DNA of 64,000 nucleotides from contig NC_052518.1 of assembly GCF_014356525.2 (NCBI RefSeq), forward strand, positions 5,437,162-5,501,161, in the 5' to 3' direction. The notes under the pieces were generated by a model, which saw nothing but the letters and a program-made list of their open reading frames with translations, was not told where the DNA came from and searched no databases. Made by a program: the position numbers and the translations under genes. Position 1 is the first letter of the stretch. Each line of letters begins with the position of its first letter. The stretch is from Nilaparvata lugens. Taxonomy: Eukaryota > Arthropoda > Insecta > Hemiptera > Delphacidae. Shown here piece after piece: positions 43,976 to 55,844 of this stretch.

Positions 43976-45358
43976 ATGCACTCACAAATTCCTTCTTATA
44001 ATTATTCCTACATTACGTACAGAGGAAAATTCAACTACAGTACTTGATGAAATGAATGTGGTATTTTCAAGAAGAATTTATTATTATAGAGTTGTCGACG
44101 TTATAATGGCAGTACAATATAAAAGCATTCAACTAGTCATGGAAGATCAGAAGATGTTTTAATAATATCAGATACAAATAATCAAGGTATTAAATAATCA
44201 AACGGTATCATTACTCTATGGTCTATGATATTATATTAATAGAGAGTAAAAGGGAAGACGAGTTCTTAAATTCATGCTTTGCAAAATAGTGTTATGCTTG
44301 AAGTACTGACTATTGAGGAGCTATATAGAATAGGGGCGTAAACCAAGTTCTGCCCTTTTTCCGTTAAATGCTTTTTTGGAATCTACGTAGTTTAGTTGGT
44401 ATACCTGCAAAGTTTCACTCTAATATCTTCTTTCTCGAGATCATGACGTTGATTTTTAGGAGGTTATGTTTGTCAGCCGTTCTCGTTTCCACAGTCTGTG
44501 ATCAGAGCTTTCAGCTTAGGCTTTTGGATTGGTTGTAAACAGAAATGCTTCATGATTATAATGCTCTAATACGTTATACTTTGCTTTTGGAATCTTAGAA
44601 TTAACTTTGAGTAATAGAAAGTATTGGAGCTTGATTATTTTTATTACATTAAACCTACGTCTTCACCCATACCTGAGTGATGACCAAAAGGCATATTTTG
44701 AAATTATATTCGCAAAGTCTCAGGCAGCTACCACTTAGGTTATATATTAAAATGTATATAACTTTTTTCCTTATCTCATAAATGCCTATTCCGACCAAAT
44801 TTGCAAAGTCCAGCAGACTACTACCATTTAGTTAGTTATAACTTTTCTGTTTGTTATAATTTATCATTTATTTTTGAAAAATAAATTCAATAAATATCAT
44901 CATTATTAAGTTTTTATTTATTAATCATCCATTCAATTTTTTTATTATTTTACAGCTAAAATATAATGCAAAGTCTCAAAAATGACTGAAACTGCCCTTC
45001 TTCCATTCAATGTGACTTGAACGGAGAAAGGGCAGTATTGAGCTGTTGAATGGAATAAGGGCAGTTACAAGCATATTTTAAACATTCAATATAGATTAAC
45101 TATAGCTGTATACTTTGAATTTTTATGTTCCACTCTATTCATAAAATATCAAACTACCATATAATACAATTTCCAAGTATTCAGAAAAAAAACTCTCTAT
45201 TTTGAAACTAGTTGGAAACTTCAAGGCCCATTTTCTCGAAATCTCAATGCTCGAAGTACTTACTATTGTCTATTCTTGCAAATTGAATGAAGCAGAGAAA
45301 ATCTAAAATTACAATTTAATAACCTGTTGTGGAAATGATCGCGGGGTTTCAGCGTATC
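43976..45358. other. no gene; weak inverted pair around GCCCTT motifs
   Basis: A family A-like scrap (CGACGTTATAATGGCAGT) is at about 44098. Near 44350-45060 the words CTGCCCTTTTTCCGT and AGAAAGGGCAGT face each other, and GAAGTACT-GACTATTG recurs at 45250. A diffuse foldback is possible. No coding sequence. Confidence 0.4.
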
Positions 45359-45360
45359 TA

Positions 45361-45609
45361 GAGGTGCGTACAGACTGTCGCTCTGCTCCGCAACCGAACG
45401 TCACTCCAGCAGAGCGATTGATGATCGACCGGCGAGCAACAGTGGTTCGACCGGGGAACGCGAGAAGATCTAACATCTTCCGTAACGTTCATGATGGGTG
45501 CGTGGGCGGTGCGACTGTGGTTCGATGGTGGTACGAGGGCGGTACGAGGGCGGTACGAGGGAAGAGCGTGCTCGGTGCGGGTTGGAAGCGCGAATATGTG
45601 TACGCAGCT
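45361..45609. repeat. TA-flanked MITE (family E, GC-rich variant), copy at 45 kb
   Basis: GAGGTGCGTACAGACTGTCG to GTGTACGCAGCT with TA on both sides. 249 bp, unusually GC-rich, with the word GGGCGGTACGA in tandem. The sequence has few stop codons, so it shows open frames on both strands, but the same frame in the 58850 copy is part of a repeat inserted in a LINE; not a gene. Confidence 0.85.
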
Positions 45610-45716
45610 TAGTAGAGCATCGGTTATGAGTTTGCGAGGTCATCGCGTTTGAGAAACTGTTATGTAGTAAGATAAGATAAACGAACGCGCAACTCACTTT
45701 TTAAAAAGATTTATTT

Positions 45717-46465
45717 TGTTTGTATATCATGTGATGTTACTTAATCACATGATAACTGTTTGATAATATAATATAATAAGTTGTTTACTAAGTTTAGTTT
45801 GTTATCTACGTAAATAAAGATGGTTGCTTCAAATGGCTAAGAATTTATTAAGATATTTAAACATGGCGCAGTCAAGGAATTGAAAAGAAAAGGAGAATGA
45901 TAACGACAGGATTGAGTGAGTAATAAAGTTGGGTAATTATCATATTATTTCTTTTCTTAAAAGACGAACATGGATTTCAACAAGCCAGAACAATTATTTC
46001 AGGAAAAATATCGTAAATTATTTTATAGCGACTGAGACAAATAAAAAATGCCTTAGTTCTCCTCCATCAGCAATATTATAAAGCCAGCCAGTCACGGTAA
46101 CGTGTTTCTTATTCCAAAGAAAATCAGCCCATTTATATCCAAGATTGGAGAACAAAATTATGGGAGCCTGGAGTAGTTATTAATGAAGCTGATGCCCCAC
46201 GGTCCTATGTGGTGAAGTCCAATAGCGGAAGAATATTAGGAAGAAATGAGAGGTTTTTAAGAAGAAGATGAAATCAAAGGAAAGGTTGAAAAAGAAAATG
46301 TTTGAGAAAGTAAAAGGGGAAGATGTTTGTATATCATGTGATGTTACTTAATCACATGATAACTGTTTGATAATATAATAAGTTGTTTACTAAGTTTAGT
46401 TTGTTATATACGTAAATAAAGATGGTTGCTTCAAATGGCTAAGAATTTATTAAGATATTTAAACA
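45717..46465 (+). mobile_element. 749 bp internally deleted LTR retrotransposon
   Basis: 5' LTR 45717-45863 and 3' LTR 46324-46465 (TGTTTGTATATCATGTG ... ATATTTAAACA) with a perfect TATTT duplication at 45712-45716 and 46466-46470. TGGCGCAGTCAAGG (45864) is the primer-binding site, the same as in the 12.8 kb element, and AAAAGGGGAAGA precedes the 3' LTR. Between them, a 21-codon gag start (45970-46035, MDFNKPEQLFQEKYR) and the pol C-terminus (about 46130-46271) remain. Pol shows KLWEPG, then PRSYVVKSNSGRILGRNE, a Ty3/gypsy signature. The middle is deleted, giving a TRIM-like element. Confidence 0.92.
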
Positions 46466-47017
46466 TATTTAACGAATAAAACACTTACATAATGGCAGCA
46501 TGACTATTGGTAACGGAATGACACGAGAAATAATCTTACAGAGGTTTAAATACTAGTACAAAGTGCTTACTCCACAGTTCCCAAATCTATTGTCTTATGT
46601 ATATAAATATAACAGTAGACTCTTTTCTTCAATATCTTGTAACACTTTTAGTTAGTAATTTTAAGAGCGAAATAGCTCTTTTCAAATCTAAGCTTGTCTT
46701 CAAATAGGAACTGATTTAAACTACAGTTTAGCTACAGTTAGCTGTAGTTTTCTCATGTGTTTAAGTGAGATGGCTCAAGCATCAACGTTTGAAATGTTTG
46801 TTAATGACTGTGACGATGCCAAGTGAAAATTCCTAACACAATTTATCAATCAATCATTGTACTCTCTAACAGACTCTTAACTGACAAACAAACTGACGCT
46901 GTTTTTTATTATTTTCCTCTCTTTTTCTGTAAGCTACGTATTTTATATGAGTGTATAAGCCAGTATATATTGTAATATAGATAAATAAGAATACTCAATA
47001 AATCTCTCGTATTGAGT
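46466..47017. other. no gene recognised
   Basis: Plain A+T-rich sequence. Confidence 0.35.
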
Positions 47018-47217
47018 CAGTTTCACGCACTTCGATTTTTGGGTCGTCGAGTTTTTTCTGTCCTTATGAATTCTATAAGGACTATAATTCTATAATTCTA
47101 ATTCAGATTGGACGGAACTTGACAAGCATCATCTGTTTGACATCATCTTCTTAATCTAATGAAATTTATAAGGACGGCAACATTTTCACATCCAAAATTC
47201 GATGTGTGTGTAACAAG
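47018..47217. repeat. MITE family N, uninterrupted copy
   Basis: CAGTTTCACGCACTTCGATT at the left and AATTCGATGTGTGTGTAAC at the right, with the inner pair TCCTTATGAATTCTATAAGGAC. It is the empty-site relative of the MITE split by the LTR element at 12.8 kb. Confidence 0.65.
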
Positions 47218-47759
47218 CCTCAGTGTATAAGTCAGCAATGATTGTAATCTGCATAAAGGGATCTCTCTCTCACACCATATAGCTCCTCCAATTCTCATTC
47301 TTTCTCACTCCACCAAACTAAGAGCCCTTTTCTTGGTTGAAGCTTTTAAATGTACTTCCATTGAGCTGCATAAATCGTTCATTTTCCTCATATCCCGCCT
47401 AATACCTCTCAATTTGTTACTTTATCTTTCAGAGTGTACCGCAACGCCCACACGTTTCTCTCATACACCTTTTCAAGTGGATATCGCAGAGAACAATGTT
47501 TTACCTGCGGGATCTCGCTTTTCACATTTTTCCCTCTATTTCATCACAATATTCCTCCTATCACAATATTATTCAATATTTACTTCGGAAGAATTCCTCT
47601 TCACATTTCCATCTAACGCTTATCAGTAAACCGATGGAACTCCTGTTTATTTTTCCTAAAAACATGCAAATTATAATGCTTTTTGCGAATGGATCTATCC
47701 ATTTATGTTATGTCTGGAGATAACAGTAGGATATGGTTGAGTTTAGAATTTTGAAATAA
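47218..47759. other. no gene recognised
   Basis: Three overlapping + frames in a pyrimidine-rich region (47333-47723) lack motifs. Confidence 0.35.
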
Positions 47760-47912
47760 TAATGTCATCTATATAATAATCTTCAGCATATTCTTATAAT
47801 ATCAATAGCCTTCTTATAATCGTCTACACTCTCATCTTCTTAAATGCCTATTTTCTATTTTGTGATGGCTATCTTCATAAAAGGTACAGCTTATTCTTTA
47901 GTAGGGATAATG

Positions 47913-47959
<47 letters not shown>

Positions 47960-47963
47960 TATA

Positions 47964-47997
<34 letters not shown>

Positions 47998-47998
47998 G

Positions 47999-48060
<62 letters not shown>

Positions 48061-48412
48061 GGTTGAATCTTAAAAGAGTTTTATAGTTCTCAACTATTGG
48101 TTGTGATCGTATCTGGTATAGTTTCCTCTTCCTCATACGAATTAGTTGAGCCATTTTACTATGAGCAAAAGGTGATAAGCTGCTCTAGACTAGACTCACC
48201 TTTTTTGAAGCATTTGCTTCAAAAGTTGAACAAATGCCCTAGTTTATTCATACAATTTTGAGCAAAAGCTTCTACTTTTGAGCAAATGCTGAAACTATTT
48301 TTTTGATGAGCATGAGCAAAAGGTTTTGCTCACGTTTATTCATAGAAAATGAAGCAAATGCTCCATATTTTAGAAGTATAAGCAAATGCTCAACTTTATT
48401 CATGTGGCCCAT
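47760..48412 (-). mobile_element. family G element, partial, minus strand
   Basis: Reverse of about 32946-33480: the end CATGTGGCCCAT, the GAGCAAATGCTC-type words and the MAQLIR start (near 48155) are preserved. An expanded (TA)n at 47918-48060 sits where the first copy has a short one. The far half is missing. Confidence 0.75.
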
Positions 48413-48504
48413 TATCTCTATAGTAGGTTCCTAGGTTGCATTTACTCCTCATCACAACAAATCCAGCAACACCAAAATGTTTTTCTTTAATCTTCTATGA
48501 ATGG

Positions 48505-48667
48505 CAGTGGCAAGCAGAGAATCGACAACGCTGTTTTCCAATCTTTCTCTACTGACATTATAACGTGGGCCTCACTATAGTTGACAACTGACAATTTTGA
48601 ATTTTTAAAAGGATAGCAACACCAATATTATTCAAATACTGTCATTATAACGTGGACCTCACTATAG
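48505..48667. repeat. family A right end and reversed left end, adjacent
   Basis: The right end finishes at 48579 (GTGGGCCTCACTATA). A reversed left end occupies 48609-48667 (AACACCAATATTATTCAAAT to GTGGACCTCACTATAG). Confidence 0.65.
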
Positions 48668-48722
48668 TTTACTTAGTAATTGTAGAGCTTACATGTAGGG
48701 TGTAAGCATGATTTCTTCAGCT

Positions 48723-48833
48723 GAAATAGTATATTTCGCACCTAGAGCAGAAAATGAGACTGCGCTACTGAGCGGAAACTGCGCTAATGAGGCGAGACTG
48801 AGCCGGAAAAACATTTTTGCCCGTGGTAAAAAA

Positions 48834-48868
<35 letters not shown>

Positions 48869-49741
48869 AGAATAATTGTTATTAAGCACTTCCGAAAGCA
48901 GAAGTGGAAGGTCATAGCTCTAGCAAATCTGAGGTAATCTGAATATCAGGAAATTGTCGAAGTATTTTTATTTTTTATTCTGATTTGTATAAATAACCTG
49001 AAAGATATTGAGCACTTTGCGGCCAAGCATGAAGTGAGACTCCACCAGCACGACAACATAGAGGCAATCCAGCTGCTTGATGTTGATAATCTGGTCAGGA
49101 GGCTCAAAAGAACAAAACCGCATGAGTTAGTGAAGTGAAATTTGTGTTGTGAATTGATGGCTTGAAGCTGGTGTTAGTGATAGTGAAATGTTCATCCCTT
49201 CAAACCAAACAAATTATTATTGGCCTACTAACTTGATTGTATGAAACTATTTTATAGGATACAAACTAGACTAATTAATTGTAGTCAAAAACTAGACAAA
49301 CTGAATCATAGGATAAGGTTTGAAAATGTCCATTTAGAAATATTAGGATAAAATAAATAGCTTATTAGTCTCTGACTAGGTGCTAATTTTTAAATAATAA
49401 AAAAAATTCTGATTTGTCTAAATAACCTGAAAGATGATGTTCAATTATGTGGGAGGTTGAGTTTAAACTTTTTTATTCTTCCAAATGACAATAAGATGAT
49501 ATTATTATAAATGTTTTAATTATTGAATAATGAAAAGTTTTTTGATCAGCTGTTTTTTGATCACCTTTCTTAGTTCCATGTTAGCGGCTGGAAAGGGTAC
49601 TCTTTCCGGAAAGGGTACTCTTTCCGGCCTAGGCCGGAAAGGAACCTGTTCTGACGTCAGACGAGAGTCGTCTGCAAACAATGCCTTTCAGATCTATGTA
49701 GGGACTGGAAAACAGCTGCTTTCTGTGCAGTGTGGCGAAAA
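48723..49741 (+). repeat. repeat family B with nested LINE tail
   Basis: GAAATAGTATATTTCGCACC to TGCAGTGTGGCGAAA. The word CTTTCCGGAAAGGGTA is locally duplicated near 49600. Interrupted by 49007-49405. Confidence 0.8.
49007..49405 (+). mobile_element. 5'-truncated LINE 3' end with 30 bp duplication
   Basis: Opens with a coding tail, EHFAAKHEVRLHQHDNIEAI, then QLLDVDNLVRRLKRTKPHEL and VK stop (49139), followed by 250 bp of 3' UTR and A-rich end. The 30 bp before it (48977-49006) recur after it (49406-49435) with one mismatch. The residues look like the extreme C-terminus of a LINE ORF2, but the clade is not recognised. Confidence 0.7.
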
Positions 49742-51213
49742 AATCATAAATTCAAATTTACTTTTGGTATGGATGTTTCATCCAGTTTCGCATTACTTAT
49801 AGCCTCACTATACATGAAAAATAATTGGGCACTGATCAAGTTGTGAATCGGCGTCAAAGGAGTACGAAATCCCAGTAGTGACGTTGATTATCCACGGCTC
49901 AAAAATGATGCTGACGAGACAGATCTGTTGGCTGGCCTGTGCTGGCAAACTGCCAATATGGCGTTCCACTTCCTCGCCAAAATAGGTCAGGCGACTCAGA
50001 GAAGTATTGAACCCGTTCGACTTTTGTTAGGGGTAGGGTGGTGGGACCTTGTTTTTCCAGTGCAGTTCTCGGATGTTGCAACTTTCAACCACTTATCGAT
50101 AAAAACTGATATCGAAACACACTAATCGATGGAAAAAATCGATCGCTTCCTACTGAACTTTATCTCAAGAGTGCAAAGATTGCAGTGATATTGAAAACAA
50201 ACTCAGTGTAACCGTCATTCGCTCTTTTGATTCCTACAATTTTTTTCCATCATATAGTTTCTCATCCCTCATTTATAGAAACGATTACAGCGAGTCTATA
50301 TATTATAATCAATCGTTTCATTGGAATTCTAGCTCGAAGCGATAAGGTTGATGTTATTTTTGAAAACCAAAGATAAAACTAAATTCAAAGTCAAAGCTTT
50401 TCCAACAATTTTTCCTCAAACCATCTTAAATTCCAGTCTCTTATTTCATAGACAGAAATTAAACAAATCCAAAACCAGCAAGTATGATACTATATTGGAA
50501 GTTTCTGTTCGGAGAGTTGATATTTTTTCAATTTTTTTACTGCCCCACTAGCTATTTTCAACAATTTATCAATAAAGGACATGCATATCTATAATGTCCT
50601 GTCAGATTTTTAGTTCATATTTCAGGTTGACACTAAAGGATAAAAACCATGTTTGATTGCTTTCGAATATTTCACTGCAATACGGATGCGTTCCAGCTTT
50701 GCCACCAGTCAATCCTTCTAGCAATAAAACATCGATGGCCAAGCTCATATTAATGAAAAGTATAAAGCATGTGGGAGCTCTCTGATTTATATTATTCATG
50801 TACCAACAAAAAACGTTGGAGATATTTTGGTTCGCCGAAGTATATTTTATAAGTAAATATCGTTTTCTGTCGCCTTCCACACTCCAGTCACTCTGTGACG
50901 TTGTATTCTATCACTGATTGATATTCGTGTCTCCTTCTTTTCCACCCTGCTCATCCTCCTCCTCCACTACCACCACCTCCTCTTCAGTCTGCACTCCTCC
51001 TGTCACATGAGTGAAGGATGTAATCCATATAGCACGTGTTTGATAGTCCTTTTGACCTCTCTCCGGTTACTGATGGGTCACCAGATACCCTGATTGGATT
51101 TTCAGTCTCTCGCCTCTGTTCTCAAGACCACTGTAATAAGACTGTCTTGTGTAGAGTACTGAAATCATCTAAACAGGTAAACTTTTTTTCTACAACCGCT
51201 CGTAAAGTTCTTC
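49742..51213. other. no gene recognised
   Basis: About 50090-50220 repeats, diverged, the sequence at 5145-5205 and 7465-7490. Open frames at 50348 (+) and 50602-50880 (-) have no motif. Confidence 0.35.
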
Positions 51214-51217
51214 TTAA

Positions 51218-51823
51218 GGCTGTGCAAAGGCTTAAAATAAACTTTCTACTCGCGATATTTTTCAAAGTTTTTCGATTTGTATATCATCAAGCTATCAAAA
51301 TGGAAAAGTTTTCTCAGGAAAACATTTTCTTTACGATCATTACTTCTTGAGATATGAGCGCCTAAAGTTTGAATGTTTGGGACAGAGCATTTCAAATTCG
51401 ATAAGAAATAAATCCATGAGATTCAGAGGATAGATTCTTCATGGTATTGTTCCCCTAGTAAAACAAAAAAATTTTTAAGATAGTTAGTTATTCAATTTAC
51501 TAAAAATAACTTTTAGTTGAATTATTTTTGGTACATTGAATAACTATCTCAAAAATTGATATTTTTAGAATTTTTTTGTTTTACTAGATCAACAATACAA
51601 TGAAGAATCCATCCTCTAAATCTCATGGATTTATATTTTACCGAATTTGAAATGTTCTGTCCCAAAAATTTAAACTTCAGGCGCTCATATCTCAAAAAGT
51701 AATGATCAGAAAAAAATGTTTTCCTGAGAGAACTTTTTCATTTTGATAGCTTGATGATATACAAATCGAAAAACTTTGAAAAATATCACGAGTAGAAAGT
51801 TTATTTTTAGCCTTTGCACAGCC
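51218..51823. repeat. TTAA-flanked 606 bp foldback MITE
   Basis: GGCTGTGCAAAGGCTTAAAA at the left and its near complement ending TTTGCACAGCC at the right; arms about 300 bp, meeting near 51530. TTAA lies at 51214-51217 and 51824-51827, the target of piggyBac-type elements. No coding sequence; frames through it are palindrome shadows. Confidence 0.85.
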
Positions 51824-51827
51824 TTAA

Positions 51828-52329
51828 GGAACTGAAAACTCATCATAAAACAGCTGTTTTGTTAGGAGCGAGCGAGAATCTATTTTACCCTCGCCAGCTG
51901 TTTACGCTCGCTAACCGCAGCGCATGCGCAGTAGACTACATTAAGAAAAATGCAATTCCAATAAGTTCATCTCCCTACTTTTACGCCTTTAGCTTCACCA
52001 GCGATTGTGGCGAAGACGGCTGGAGCGTAATAGCAGTATTTGATTAAAATTGGTGTTGCTATCCTTGTCTATCATCCTTGTATCAACTTCGTATCATCTT
52101 TGTATCATCTTCCTTTAGTGAGGTCCATGTTATAATGGCAGTATTTGATTAACATTAGTGTTGCTATCCTTGTCTATCATCCTTGTATCAACTTCGTATC
52201 ATCTTTGTATCATCTTCCTTTAGTGAGGTCCATGTTATAATGGCAGTATTTGATTAACATTGGTGTTGCTATCCTTGTCTATCATCCTTGTATCATATTC
52301 GTATAACCCTTGTATCATTTGTTGAATGA
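51828..52329 (+). repeat. family A left ends in 105 bp tandem array
   Basis: From about 52030, TTGGTGTTGCTATCCTTGTC and CTTTAGTGAGGTCCATGTTA recur with a 105 bp period (52111 and 52216), giving nearly three units of the MITE's left terminus. 51828-52029 is unassigned. Confidence 0.75.
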
Positions 52330-53416
52330 CTGAGGTTTGCTTGGGTCCAAAATCCAAACAAGTGTACAAAATTAAGAGGTCATTCACCCCAAAAATCAAA
52401 AAATTGTGAATTTCAAGGTCAAATACTGATTTTCAAGGGTAAAAACTGGAGCAATTCATAGATTAACTGGTCATTGACCCCATGTATGATCGATCAGGCA
52501 GAAAAACACAAAAAGGGAGGGGTCAAGGTAAAAATTTGATTTTTGGAAAAACCACCTGTAAAAATGACTAGGATGATTTTGGGGCATAGTTTTCATCAAA
52601 TCTTTAAATCGTTAGATCTGAAGAGATGGAGCAAGAGGTGCTACAAGTATGACAACCCTCGAAAATGAAAAACCCTCTTAGGGAGCAGAGTCAGTGGCAA
52701 AAACTGTTTTTAAAAAAACACCTGTTGCATGAGCTCATGATGGGGCGTGGCTAGCATCAGAACCGATGGAGTGGGGGAAGCTGCAGAACGGCCACCTGTT
52801 GAATGTCTGAGTTTTGCTTGGGTCCAAAGTCCAAACAAGTTTATTATTTCTTTTCATTTATTGTACAAAATACTACAATCATAATATGACATTAAAGGAA
52901 AAACTAGGCTGAGCCTGTACTATTTCTCTCCCAAAAATTTTGATAAAATGTTAATGTTGTCCAAATGTTTAGGTTATGATATCACACACTGCTTAGTCAC
53001 TTGATTTTTGGTTCAGGAATAATGATTTGAAGATTTTGAATTTTGAAGGTTGACATGATGACATGAATCAGAATGTATCACAACGAATAAAAAACTAAAA
53101 AAATATTTCACTAGTTCTCAAAATTAGGAGGTAATTGACCTCAAAAATCACAAAATCGTAAATTTCAAGGTCAAATACTGATTTGCAAGGTCATTGACCC
53201 CATGTGTGATGGGATCCACCTACTTGCAACATTGTGTAAAGAACTACATCACTAGCCGTTTCAGTCAACCAATCAGAAGAGAGTATGGAAAGCTGAAAGG
53301 TTTGGCTTGCTGCCATTGGTCCGTTATTCCTACACCATGATTTGTGCTTTCTCTATCATTCCATAGTGGTGGAATTTGCTTTTTTCAATCGAGCAGTTTT
53401 TTATATACATTATCAT
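52330..53416. repeat. region of diverged direct repeats
   Basis: GCTTGGGTCCAAAATCCAAA recurs near 52815; TTTCAAGGTCAAATACTGAT occurs at about 52412 and 53161; TCATTGACCCCATGT occurs at about 52472 and 53190. No coding sequence. Confidence 0.55.
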
Positions 53417-53419
53417 TAT

Positions 53420-53796
53420 GGGCCGGTTTCCGAGCTCGGGATTTAGCTAAGTCCTAGACTTTAAACAGCTGGAGTCAGAAAATTGGTTTTCCAAAACGGG
53501 GCGGAGTCGCAGTCATTGTCATAGTCACGTTTGAATTAAATTTCGGAAAACTAGAAAATTGAACACAAAATAAAATAAAGAGAAAACAGTGTAAAGTTTT
53601 AGCTATTTTGAACTATTTAAGAATGTCTAATTTCGTCAAGGAAAAACGTTTCCAATTTATTATAGAAATGAGAAAATAAAAACTACGACTACTGTTATAA
53701 AAGCTGCGACTACGCCCCGTTTTGGAAAGCCAATTTTCTGACTCCAGCTGTTTAAAGTCTAGGACTTAGCTAAATCCCGAGCTCGGAAACCGGCCC
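53420..53796. repeat. MITE family K, complete copy
   Basis: GGGCCGGTTTCCGAGCTCGG to GAGCTCGGAAACCGGCCC, 377 bp, flanked by TAT (53417-53419, 53797-53799). The arms are over 100 bp long. The 3 bp duplication and GGGCC tip suggest PIF/Harbinger ancestry. Confidence 0.85.
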
Positions 53797-54044
53797 TATA
53801 AGTCAGTATCAGTTATAGTATAGTCAGTATCTGACTATCAGGAACCATAGTAGAAACATATTAGAAATTTGATTTAGATTAGATTTTTGTGTTGAGCCTG
53901 CTGATGGGCTCATAGAGTTTAGGTTTTTGCGTGGTAATGAGTAGATGAAGATTATATACAGGAATACATACAGCTTCATGTGGGCTCCGAACTATTAGGA
54001 AGCTATTTTTGAAGATCATGATTCATATTTCGCTGTACACGGTT

Positions 54045-54150
54045 TTTACTTTCCTTGCCCTATTACCATAGGTATTACTTTCCTTTCCCTATTACCATAC
54101 GTAAGGAAAATATTGCTTTCCCAAAAAAATCAAGATACCCTTATTTCAAG

Positions 54151-54194
<44 letters not shown>

Positions 54195-55070
54195 CTGTGA
54201 ACACGATAACTCCATTCCTAATTAACCGATTGACTTGAAATTTTAAACTTAAGGTCCTTATACCATGAGGATCCGACAATAAGAAATTCAATAAAATTCA
54301 ATTCAAGATTGCGGAAAAATAGCGGATGATTACTAAAAAACCATGTTTTTCTCGAAAACGGCTCTAACGATTTTCTTCAAATTTATAACATTCATAAGCC
54401 CTATCAACTGACTTGAGTCTCATTTCTGGGAAAATTGCAGAAGCAATCCGTAATATTCTTGAGAAAAATGGCAGACAATTACTAAAAAACCATGTTTTTC
54501 ACGATTTTCTCAAAAATGACGACCGATTTTTTTCAAATTCATACCCTGTATAGTTATTTATCGGCTCTAACAACTGGCGTCAGTCTTTTTCCTGGGAAAC
54601 AAATGGGGGGTCCACCCCATCCTTTGAGAAATGGACCTTGGAACCTCCTTCTCGTGCATGTGGTAGGTAGGTAGAGCAGTTTATAAAAAGAACACATAGT
54701 CGATATTTCATCTGTAGAACAGCTGTTTTGACGACTTTTAAAAAAATAATCGAATTTCACAATTTACACAAAAAAAATTACTCTGATAACAATTATATAT
54801 ACACATGTACGCAGTAGTCTGATCGTAGTTTCAAATATGTTGCCGCCAATCGTCATTATTGTTACATATGATATTTATTATTATCATATGATTTCAATAC
54901 ATTAGTTACCAGAACGTTAATAACAGTTTAGTCTTGAATGTATTAAAATAAAGATGGTTGGTTGATATGAAGAGTATTATTTATTCAATATCTAACAATT
55001 ATGTTATTCCTCTAAATTATTTTCGTTTAAGAATGAGGCTTACAGTTCAATAAGCAAGGAAAGTTGTGTG
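54045..55070 (+). repeat. (TG)n-bearing repeat family T, split by a solo LTR
   Basis: ACTTTCCTTGCCCTATTACC (with a 35 bp terminal duplication) to AGCAAGGAAAGTTGTGTGAG. (TG)n is at about 54154-54190. The body matches 39949-40885 and is cut at 54859 by the LTR. Confidence 0.8.
54860..54997 (+). mobile_element. solo LTR of the gypsy-like element
   Basis: 138 bp, TGTTACATATGATA to ATCTAACA, close to the LTRs at 12844 and 13671. Perfect ATTAT duplication at 54855-54859 and 54998-55002. The empty site is visible in the sister T copy at about 40815. A remnant of LTR-LTR recombination. Confidence 0.92.
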
Positions 55071-55840
55071 AGTGTACCACGCCAGATTTTTTCTGAAATT
55101 CTTCCACACTTCAATAACTTGTGATGCAACCCAATGAGCTGATGATTGATTCAAACACGAATAATCAGATCCTCCTCCTCAGTAGTTGTGAAGGTGACAT
55201 TGTGGCAGTTACTCATACTCAATGAAAACACTAGATATTGTCCAACCACAAATTTATTGAAAGTCGAGATACCGGCTTCAGTTGTTACACCATTATCGAT
55301 CTCTGGAACAATTATAACGTAATGTCCGGAACAATTAACGTTATCTCGACTTTTTATGAATCTGTGGTTGAAAAATATCATAGACAAATGATCTAAGATA
55401 TCTTCAATATATTTACTCTATGACAATATCTAGGCTTTTTAGTTAGAAAAAAGCCTCAATAGCCTTATTCTATCCTTGAATGTTACACTCATTTTCTATG
55501 TACTGGTTTACGCATAATTTTTCCTCATCAATATTATCATAAGATTTTCTATGTGGTGGTGTACGCATAATTTTTCCTCACCAATCTTCTATATCTATAA
55601 AAGGCTAAGTCCTGACAGACTGAAATATTATCATAGGACAAAAGACAACTTGATATTGCCTAGAAGCTTGAGTTGTAGAGGCTAAATATTTCATTTTGAT
55701 CTGAAAGCATTCTTGATCTGAGGCTACAACTCATCTAGAATTTTTTTGTTCTCTGGGAATAAGTATCACTTCTTTCCATCAAACTATAAATAATCATTAT
55801 AATAATTGTTTTTTATATTAAACTTTTACAACAGTACTCA
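55071..55840. other. no firm gene; Penelope-like scrap at about 55235-55310 (-)
   Basis: Read on the minus strand, AATGGTGTAACAACTGAAGC, CGGTATC and CAATAAATTTGTGGTT parallel 16093-16145. The minus frame 55151-55387 runs through it and is not called as a gene. A Helitron-like start (TCTATATCTATAAAAGGC) near 55588 lacks a matching end. Confidence 0.45.
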
Positions 55841-55844
55841 CGAT

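Noticed and set aside
45364..45612. 82-residue open frame resembling a small Arg/Gly-rich protein
   Set aside because: It lies wholly within a TA-flanked inverted-repeat element whose second copy interrupts a LINE; openness reflects GC richness.
47844..48086. Isoleucine/tyrosine-rich frame
   Set aside because: Translation of a (TA)n tract in a family G repeat.
51036..51350. 104-residue + frame
   Set aside because: Its second half is the left arm of the TTAA foldback element; no motif in the first half.
55151..55387. 78-residue minus frame that looked like an exon
   Set aside because: Overlaps a Penelope-like terminal repeat shared with 16.1 kb.
55586..55790. Second Helitron
   Set aside because: Only a TCTATATCTATAAAAG-like start is visible; no CTAG end with hairpin was found.
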